In this document: piece after piece, positions 1 to 3,463 of the stretch
Position numbering within the stretch: position 1 is the first letter of the stretch
Layout of the letters: each line of letters starts with the position of its first letter
DNA from: Bacteroidota bacterium
GTDB taxonomy: Bacteria > Bacteroidota > Ignavibacteria > Tepidaquicellales > Tepidaquicellaceae
Length of the DNA: 5,439 bases
Assembly: GCA_003519545.1 (NCBI GenBank)
Contig: DOWN01000292.1
Location: 1-5,439, forward strand
Reading direction: 5' to 3'
Made by a program: the position numbers and the translations under genes
Notes under the pieces: generated by a model
Database searches by the model: none
Seen by the model: only the letters and a program-made list of their open reading frames with translations
What the model was told of the DNA's origin: nothing

Positions 1-14
1 AAATAAAATTCAAT

Positions 15-1334
15 ATGATGATTAATAATAACTATTTAAAATTAATACTTATTTTAATTTTCTTTTCCCTTTCTTTCATTGCAAGTGATTGTACTAAAGA
101 AGAAAATCCCGTTTCTCCGGGTGGCGAAACAGGTGATGGAGTAACTGCAACTTATACTTCAAGCACAGGAGGAACTTTAAATCACAATGAATTTTCTTTA
201 GTTGTTGAGAAAGGTGATGTTCCAAAACTTTCAACAGGTGCTGATGGAACTGTAATCTTCTCAATCAATACAGCTGATAACATCGAATCAGGTATTCCAA
301 ATGTTCCTGCGGGATATACAGTTATCGGCAAGTATCTCAAAGCAGGACCGGAAGCATTTTCCTTTGAAAGACCTATTCAAATTCTTTTCCCTGCATCCGG
401 TGAATCATCTCCTCAAGGTTTAACCGTATTGAATTATTCTCCTGACACTCAATCTTGGAAAATTGTCCCGACTTCAACCATTGATACAATTAATAAAAGA
501 ATCGGTATTGATGTTCTGACCTTAGGTTATTTTGTTCTGACAAAAAATAATTCAATGACGGATGCTTCTGATTTCCGTCAAGGTGGCTGTGTGCTTGATA
601 TGCAGGAACCGTTCACAAATTTTATTTTAACCGTAGCTTCGGCTAATCCTGAAAAACCGGCTATACTTGGTTTGTATGCAAATGGATTTATCGGAGGAGT
701 ATATTCAGGACCAATTTTTCTCGGTTGCCCTGAAGGAAAAACAAAAGCAATCGTGCCACAGGGAACCATCTCTTTTTGGGTAACTAAATCTTTATGTGTA
801 GGAAATGAAGTACAGATTTTTACTTACACAATCCCGGCATCGGTTACGGTTTCTGAACCTCTGCAATTTGTAGGTTGGAGAACTTATGATGCTATTTATT
901 ATGTCCCATTCACAATACCCCCCGGAGGTTCTTGGGTAGCAGGTCGTCCGGGAACATGGCCCCCTCCGACTGTTCCATTCGGTTCCGGAACTTTTCAGGC
1001 AACATTAACTTGGGTAAATTCAGCCGGTTCAATTGCTGATCTCGACTTACACCTTTATGGACCAAATGGACTACATGTTTATTATTCTGCTCGAACTTCA
1101 GCAAATTTTTCTCTTGATAGAGATTGGACAGATCCATTAGGTAACGCAATTGAAAATATTTTTAGCACAACACCAACAATACCTGCAGGTAACTATGAAG
1201 TCAAAGTTAAAAATTACCGGGGCGTAACAAAATCATTTAACGTAAGAACAATTCTTAACGGTACTTCTTCAAATTACTCGGGAACACTTTCCGAAAACCA
1301 GGAAGTAACCGCAAGAACTTTCACAATACAGTAA
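15..1334 (+). CDS. Exported (probable lipoprotein) beta-rich protein with C-terminal DUF2135/YfaP-like domain
   Basis: The function is unknown; the protein probably sits on the cell surface or in the envelope. Residues 1-25 form a signal peptide: a short polar start, then a hydrophobic core at 8-23. Cys26 follows Ala-Ser-Asp and precedes an acidic Thr-Lys-Glu-Glu linker, as in lipoproteins, although Asp at -1 is not a standard lipobox residue. Residues about 48-178 resemble a ZU5-like beta domain: a GGTL strand, GPEAFSFERPIQILFP (111-126) and a segment centred on Trp148. A middle region of unknown type (about 190-315) has Cys192, Cys238 and Cys261 and a proline-rich end. Residues about 323-439 match the DUF2135/YfaP pattern: TLTW, then DLDLHLYGPNG (342-352), DPLGNAIENIF (373-383) and a final GNYEVKVKNY. 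Codons 1 and 2 are both ATG, so the start could be 15 or 18. The stop is TAA followed directly by in-frame TGA. The coding call is firm; the role is not known. Confidence 0.9.
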   Translation: MMINNNYLKLILILIFFSLSFIASDCTKEENPVSPGGETGDGVTATYTSSTGGTLNHNEFSLVVEKGDVPKLSTGADGTVIFSINTADNIESGIPNVPAGYTVIGKYLKAGPEAFSFERPIQILFPASGESSPQGLTVLNYSPDTQSWKIVPTSTIDTINKRIGIDVLTLGYFVLTKNNSMTDASDFRQGGCVLDMQEPFTNFILTVASANPEKPAILGLYANGFIGGVYSGPIFLGCPEGKTKAIVPQGTISFWVTKSLCVGNEVQIFTYTIPASVTVSEPLQFVGWRTYDAIYYVPFTIPPGGSWVAGRPGTWPPPTVPFGSGTFQATLTWVNSAGSIADLDLHLYGPNGLHVYYSARTSANFSLDRDWTDPLGNAIENIFSTTPTIPAGNYEVKVKNYRGVTKSFNVRTILNGTSSNYSGTLSENQEVTARTFTIQ

Positions 1335-1342
1335 TGAGTATA

Positions 1343-1373
1343 ATTTTTAATTAAGAAATATTTAATTAAAAAT
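1343..1373. other. AT-only inverted repeat just after the lipoprotein stop
   Basis: A perfect 12-bp inverted repeat (1343-1354 with 1362-1373) surrounds a 7-nt loop (1355-1361). The arms contain only A and T, so the RNA hairpin would be weak. It lies between the tandem stop codons and the strong terminator at 1392. It may protect the 3' end of the mRNA, or it may simply reflect AT-rich composition. Confidence 0.4.
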
Positions 1374-1391
1374 AATATTTCAGCCAAAATA

Positions 1392-1430
1392 AAAGTCGTT
1401 TTGAATTATATCAAAACGACTTTCTTTATT
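1392..1430 (+). terminator. Rho-independent terminator of the lipoprotein gene
   Basis: A perfect 13-bp stem pairs 1392-1404 (AAAGTCGTTTTGA) with 1411-1423 (TCAAAACGACTTT) around a 6-nt ATTATA loop. It continues into a T-rich tail (TTTCTTTATTT). It lies about 58 bases after the stop codon. The stem starts with AAA and ends with TTT, so it could also act on transcripts arriving from the right, but every gene here runs rightward. It should isolate the lipoprotein gene from the ABC operon. Confidence 0.88.
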
Positions 1431-1452
1431 TATAAAAACTTTTAAATCAAAC

Positions 1453-1507
1453 TGTCATCCTGAGGGAGCTCGCGACTAGCTTGTCCCGATTCATCGGGAA
1501 AGGATCT
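1453..1507 (+). repeat. Repeat A, copy 1 (with palindrome insert in its loop)
   Basis: The first 24 bases (1453-1476, starting TGTCATCCTGAGGG) are identical to copy A2 at 1906. The AAGGATCT end at 1500-1507 also matches. Between them lie 23 bases (1477-1499) carrying the TCCCGAT-TC-ATCGGGA palindrome, in place of two bases in A2. ATCCT (1457-1461) can pair with AGGAT (1501-1505), which puts the insert in the hairpin loop. Confidence 0.85.
1477..1499. repeat. Nested palindrome module, in A1
   Basis: TAGCTTG followed by TCCCGAT-TC-ATCGGGA. The lead-in TAG-C/T-TT is shared with the copy in B2, although the host repeats are unrelated. Relative to A2 it replaces CG. Confidence 0.75.
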
Positions 1508-1549
1508 AATGATTTAGACAAAAAGCAATCTTTCATCCTGAAATTCCAA

Positions 1550-1577
1550 TGTCATTCTGAGCAAAGCGAAGAATCCC
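1550..1577 (+). repeat. Repeat A', diverged short copy
   Basis: TGTCATTCTGAGCAAAGCGA followed by AGAATCCC is a diverged member of repeat A. ATTCT (1554-1558) pairs with AGAAT (1570-1574) around an 11-nt loop. Relative to A1 and A2, both partners of one base pair have changed together (C-G to T-A). This form, with a loop like GAGCAAAGCGA, resembles repeats I have seen in many environmental bacterial genomes. Confidence 0.65.
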
Positions 1578-1606
1578 TAAAAGGTTACGTTAAATCAATA
1601 CCCCCT

Positions 1607-1640
1607 TGTCATTGCGGGCTTGCCCCGCAATCTCATATTA
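1607..1640 (+). repeat. Repeat B, copy 1 (uninterrupted hairpin)
   Basis: TGTC, then ATTGCGGG (1611-1618) pairing perfectly with CCCGCAAT (1624-1631) around a 5-nt CTTGC loop, then a CTCATATTA tail. It is 34 bases long and is the empty-site form for B2. Confidence 0.85.
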
Positions 1641-1647
1641 TCATCTC

Positions 1648-1685
1648 CTCTCCCGCAGGAGTCTCCTGCAAGGGACTCCTGCGAA
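1648..1685 (+). repeat. Repeat C, copy 1
   Basis: A 38-base repeat starting CTCTCCCGCAGGAG. CGCAGGAGTC (1654-1663) pairs with GACTCCTGCG (1674-1683). The same left arm can also pair with the nearer CTCCTGC (1663-1669), giving two competing hairpins. It forms the left end of the 167-bp duplicated block. Confidence 0.85.
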
Positions 1686-1725
1686 CAATTGTTTTCAAAA
1701 TGACATTCCATTTAAAAAAGAAAAC

Positions 1726-1762
1726 ATTCGTGCAATTCGTCTAATTCGTGCCAATTCGTGGT
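1726..1762 (+). repeat. Repeat E, copy 1
   Basis: A 37-base repeat made of four successive ATTCGT-containing units 8 to 10 bases apart, ending in AATTCGTGGT. Here it is followed by TAAGCCTCCC. It lies inside the 167-bp duplicated block. Confidence 0.85.
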
Positions 1763-1776
1763 TAAGCCTCCCATCC

Positions 1777-1831
1777 TGTCATTGCGGGCTTAGTTTATCC
1801 CGACATGTCGGGACCCCGCAATCTCATATTA
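1777..1831 (+). repeat. Repeat B, copy 2 (palindrome insert in the loop)
   Basis: Same ends and same 8-bp stem as B1: ATTGCGGG at 1781-1788 and CCCGCAAT at 1815-1822, with the same CTCATATTA tail. Twenty-two bases (1792-1813) ending in the perfect palindrome TCCCGACATGTCGGGA replace one G of the B1 loop. The stem stays intact, so the result would be a hairpin inside a hairpin. Length is 55 against 34 in B1. Confidence 0.85.
1792..1813. repeat. Nested palindrome module, in B2
   Basis: AGTTTA followed by the perfect 16-bp palindrome TCCCGACATGTCGGGA. Relative to B1 it replaces a single G in the hairpin loop. Confidence 0.75.
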
Positions 1832-1838
1832 CCATCCC

Positions 1839-1876
1839 CTCTCACGCAGGAGTCTCCTGCAAGGGACTCCTGCGAA
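1839..1876 (+). repeat. Repeat C, copy 2
   Basis: Matches C1 over 38 bases except for one change (A at 1844 where C1 has C), outside the hairpin arms. Its right flank differs from that of C1 and C3, so it is an independent copy and not part of the 167-bp duplication. Confidence 0.85.
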
Positions 1877-1905
1877 TATTCCATCCTACAATCTTCAAAC
1901 ACTGC

Positions 1906-1939
1906 TGTCATCCTGAGGGAGCTCGCGACCGAAGGATCT
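1906..1939 (+). repeat. Repeat A, copy 2 (uninterrupted)
   Basis: This is the 34-base form of repeat A, without the palindrome insert. ATCCT (1910-1914) can pair with AGGAT (1933-1937) around an 18-nt loop. It serves as the empty-site comparison for A1 (55 bases, net difference 21). Confidence 0.85.
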
Positions 1940-1952
1940 CTTGATTATAATC

Positions 1953-2013
1953 AAAGTCCCCAATGTAGATTGAGTTTACGAAATCCCGACTCGTCGGGAG
2001 GGGTTGGGGGGAG
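1953..2013 (+). repeat. Repeat D0, degenerate copy with palindrome
   Basis: It starts AAAGTCCCC like D1 and D2 and ends in a G-rich GGGGTTGGGGGGAG segment like their GGGGGAGGG end, but the centre has diverged. The palindrome TCCCGAC-TC-GTCGGGA (1984-1999) sits immediately before the G-rich end. Membership in family D is likely but not certain. Confidence 0.5.
1984..1999. repeat. Nested palindrome core, in D0
   Basis: TCCCGAC-TC-GTCGGGA with 7-bp arms. The lead-in differs from the other copies, and the host repeat is too diverged to define the insertion ends. Confidence 0.6.
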
Positions 2014-2028
2014 AATTAATTATTTTCC

Positions 2029-2066
2029 CTCTCCCGCAGGAGTCTCCTGCAAGGGACTCCTGCGAA
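2029..2066 (+). repeat. Repeat C, copy 3
   Basis: Identical to C1 over all 38 bases, including both possible hairpins. It is the left end of the second copy of the 167-bp duplicated block. Confidence 0.87.
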
Positions 2067-2106
2067 CAATTGTTTTCAAAATGACATTCCATTTAAAAAA
2101 GAAAAC

Positions 2107-2143
2107 ATTCGTGCAATTCGCCTAATTCGTGCCAATTCGTGGT
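2107..2143 (+). repeat. Repeat E, copy 2
   Basis: Same as E1 except for C at 2121 in place of T. It is followed by GAAGCCTCCC and lies in the second copy of the 167-bp block. Confidence 0.85.
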
Positions 2144-2157
2144 GAAGCCTCCCATCC

Positions 2158-2203
2158 TGTCATTGCGGGCTTAGTTTATCCCGACGTGTCGGGAAAGGAT
2201 CTC
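2158..2203 (+). repeat. Repeat B/A chimera, copy B3
   Basis: The left part (2158-2194) follows B2, including the palindrome insert (core 2179-2194). To the right of the palindrome the sequence is AAGGATCTC, the end of repeat A, not the CCCCGCAATCTC end of repeat B. The B stem therefore lacks its 3' arm. The join falls exactly at the palindrome edge. Confidence 0.8.
2173..2194. repeat. Nested palindrome module, in B3
   Basis: AGTTTA followed by TCCCGAC-GT-GTCGGGA. It differs from the B2 copy by one base in the centre. The host sequence changes from family B on its left to family A on its right. Confidence 0.75.
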
Positions 2204-2232
2204 ATTCAAAAATATTAATTTAGGAATAAAAT

Positions 2233-2268
2233 AAAGTCCCCCTTTGGAGGGGGATTTAGGGGGAGGGC
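2233..2268 (+). repeat. Repeat D, copy 1 (uninterrupted)
   Basis: A 36-base repeat: AAAG, then TCCCCC (2237-2242) able to pair with GGGGGA (2249-2254) around TTTGGA, then TTTAGGGGGAGGGC. It is the empty-site form for D2. Confidence 0.8.
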
Positions 2269-2317
2269 TTAAGTTTAGAGCAATTGAAGAAAATTGTAAA
2301 TTTAAGAGAGAATTCTT

Positions 2318-2374
2318 AAAGTCCCCCTTTGGAGGAGCCTGTCCCGATCAATCGGGAGGATTTAGGGGGAGGGC
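2318..2374 (+). repeat. Repeat D, copy 2 (interrupted by palindrome)
   Basis: It matches D1 at both ends. Twenty-two bases (2336-2357), ending in TCCCGATCAATCGGGA, replace one G in the middle of the 3' arm GGGGGA. Length is 57 against 36 in D1, a net gain of 21. Confidence 0.85.
2336..2357. repeat. Nested palindrome module, in D2
   Basis: AGCCTG followed by TCCCGAT-CA-ATCGGGA. It replaces one G of the five-G arm of repeat D. Confidence 0.75.
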
Positions 2375-2404
2375 AAAATACTTTTAATATTTAATATCAA
2401 ATTT

Positions 2405-2441
2405 ATTCGTGCAATTCGTCTAATTCGTGTAAATTCGTGGT
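2405..2441 (+). repeat. Repeat E, copy 3
   Basis: Same 37-base unit with GTAAATTC in place of GCCAATTC in the third to fourth sub-unit. It stands outside the duplicated block, just before E4. Confidence 0.85.
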
Positions 2442-2458
2442 CATACTTAATCACCCAC

Positions 2459-2495
2459 ATTTGTGCAATTCGTCTAATTCGTGCCAATTCGTGGT
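2459..2495 (+). repeat. Repeat E, copy 4
   Basis: Same unit with one change near its left end (T at 2462). It is followed by GAAGCCCCCC, so the short GAAGCC-C-rich right flank is shared with E1 and E2 and probably belongs to the repeat. E3 and E4 are separated by only 17 bases. Confidence 0.85.
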
Positions 2496-2498
2496 GAA

Positions 2499-2520
2499 GC
2501 CCCCCCAAACCCCCCACCCC
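2499..2520. repeat. C-rich tract before the ABC operon
   Basis: Runs of 7, 6 and 4 C residues are separated by AAA and A. The pattern GCCC, C-run, AAA, C-run resembles the reverse complement of repeat D (GCCCTCCCCC-TAAA-TCCCCC), so this may be a decayed D copy in the opposite orientation. The G-rich complement could form a quadruplex only if a run is split. Confidence 0.45.
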
Positions 2521-2575
2521 AAACGTAACAATAAACCAAATCCCTCCGTTAAATTAATAATGTACAAAAACAAAA

Positions 2576-3463
2576 ATGATTTTAAAAATAAACAACCTTT
2601 CAAAAACCTATCCTAACGGTGTCAAAGCCTTAGACAATCTTAATTTGGAAATACATAAAGGTATGTTCGGCTTACTCGGACCTAACGGTGCAGGCAAATC
2701 GTCACTAATGCGTACACTCGCAACAATACAAAACCCCGATGAAGGTTCAGTAATTTTTGAAAACATTGATGTATTAAAAAACCCAATGGAACTACGAAAA
2801 ATTTTGGGCTACCTCCCGCAGGAGTTCGGCGTTTATCCCAAAATGTCAGCAGAAACTCTATTAGATTATTTAGCAACTCTTAAAGGCATCTCTTCAAAAA
2901 AAGAACGAAACGTCTTAATAAATCAGGTTTTGGAAATTACCAACCTCTATGAAGTTCGAAAAAAATTTGTTGACGGCTATTCAGGTGGAATGAAACAACG
3001 GTTCGGAATTGCCCAATTGTTACTTAATAATCCTAAATTAATTATTGTAGATGAACCAACTGCCGGTTTAGATCCCGCAGAGCGTAACCGGTTTTTAAAT
3101 GTGCTTCGGGAAATTGCAAGTTCAAATATCATTATATTTTCAACTCACATCGTTGATGATATAAAAGATTTGTGCAACGATATGGCTATTATGAATGGAG
3201 GCAAAATATTGAAAAAAATGAAACCATCGGAAGCAACCAAAGAAATAAAAAACCAAATTTGGTCAACTAACTGCGTCAGAGAAAACCTTGATGAAATGGA
3301 AAAAAGATTACTCGTGCTTTCATCAAAATACAACGATGATAATTCTATAAATATCAGAGTTTATGCTAACGAACAACCGGCAGAAAATTTTACACCGGCA
3401 ACCCCAAACTTAGAAGATGTTTATTTTATTGCTTTGAAAAATTTTAATAAAACAGACGCTTGA
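2576..3463 (+). CDS. ABC-2 type transporter ATP-binding protein
   Basis: This is the cytoplasmic ATPase that should drive the membrane protein encoded directly downstream. The nucleotide-binding domain is complete: aromatic Tyr12 (A-loop), Walker A GPNGAGKSS (35-43), Q-loop Gln82, signature YSGGMKQR (135-142, Tyr replacing the usual Leu), Walker B LIIVDEP (155-161) with catalytic Glu160, D-loop GLDP (164-167) and switch His191. The tail of about 95 residues ends in PNLEDVYF, the usual close of ABC-2 export ATPases of the drug, polysaccharide or peptide type. The length of 295 residues is normal for this group. The ATG at 2576 puts the Tyr12 motif at the expected distance. There is no Shine-Dalgarno, only an A-rich leader, and I found no convincing promoter. 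The stop overlaps the next start (TGATG), pointing to translational coupling. The substrate cannot be read from the sequence. Confidence 0.95.
   Translation: MILKINNLSKTYPNGVKALDNLNLEIHKGMFGLLGPNGAGKSSLMRTLATIQNPDEGSVIFENIDVLKNPMELRKILGYLPQEFGVYPKMSAETLLDYLATLKGISSKKERNVLINQVLEITNLYEVRKKFVDGYSGGMKQRFGIAQLLLNNPKLIIVDEPTAGLDPAERNRFLNVLREIASSNIIIFSTHIVDDIKDLCNDMAIMNGGKILKKMKPSEATKEIKNQIWSTNCVRENLDEMEKRLLVLSSKYNDDNSINIRVYANEQPAENFTPATPNLEDVYFIALKNFNKTDA

Larger units (their letters stand above)
1647..1813 (+). repeat. 167-bp direct repeat, copy 1 (C-E-B modules)
   Basis: This block matches 2028-2194 at a constant offset of 381 bases with three substitutions (at 1740, 1763 and 1805) and no gaps. 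It contains repeat C1, a unique-looking AT-rich spacer with the palindrome AACAATTGTT (1684-1693), repeat E1 and the left part of B2 up to the end of its palindrome. The match stops sharply at the palindrome edge. Confidence 0.92.
2028..2194 (+). repeat. 167-bp direct repeat, copy 2 (C-E-B modules)
   Basis: Second copy of the block at 1647-1813, with three substitutions (at 2121, 2144 and 2186). After the palindrome it continues into a repeat-A end, whereas the first copy continues into a repeat-B end. Confidence 0.92.
1440..2520. repeat. Intergenic mosaic of nested dispersed repeats, no credible gene
   Basis: About 1.1 kb between the terminator and the ABC operon consist largely of copies of at least five short repeat families (A to E, listed separately). 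Their order is A1, A', B1, C1, E1, B2, C2, A2, D0, C3, E2, B3, D1, D2, E3, E4, and then a C-rich tract. Base composition is visibly richer in G and C than in the flanking genes. Open frames crossing it translate the same repeat strings more than once and have no recognisable domain. No transposase or tRNA is seen. Stretches not assigned to a family are 1508-1549, 1578-1606, 1877-1905, 2204-2232, 2269-2317 and 2375-2404. Confidence 0.85.

Noticed and set aside
578..769. Minus-strand open frame within the lipoprotein gene
   Set aside because: It lies opposite a well-supported coding region and shows no motif; it is a shadow frame.
910..1149. Minus-strand open frame opposite the DUF2135-like domain
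   Set aside because: The sense strand encodes conserved domain motifs here; the antisense peptide has no recognisable features.
1481..1744. Open frame of 87 codons starting in repeat A1
   Set aside because: It runs wholly through repeats A, B, C and E. Its C-terminal part is repeated almost word for word by the frame ending at 2125, because both cross copies of the same 167-bp block. It has no domain and no plausible start context.
1606..1944. Open frame of 112 codons across the repeat array
   Set aside because: It is made of repeats B, C, E, B, C and A in series, with a Cys/Ser/Arg-rich composition and no recognisable fold. It overlaps two other repeat-derived frames.
1805..2125. Open frame of 106 codons across the repeat array
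   Set aside because: It starts inside the palindrome of B2 and ends in E2. The shared peptide string with the 1481-1744 frame reflects the DNA duplication, not protein homology.
1453..2203. Possible insertion sequence bounded by repeats A1 and B3
   Set aside because: There is no transposase-like frame, no terminal inverted repeat pair at the outer ends, and no target-site duplication.
1647..2495. Possible CRISPR array
   Set aside because: Repeat spacing is irregular, several unrelated repeat families are interleaved, the intervals between copies are themselves repeated, and no cas gene is present.
2560..2616. Out-of-frame ATG at 2560 giving an 18-codon frame overlapping the ATPase start
   Set aside because: There is no ribosome-binding site and the product is a Lys/Asn-rich string typical of AT-rich DNA. 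An upstream leader peptide cannot be excluded, but nothing supports one.
2682..3333. Two minus-strand open frames inside the ATPase gene (2682-2876 and 3145-3333)
   Set aside because: Both lie opposite conserved ATPase motifs or its C-terminal tail and have no independent support.
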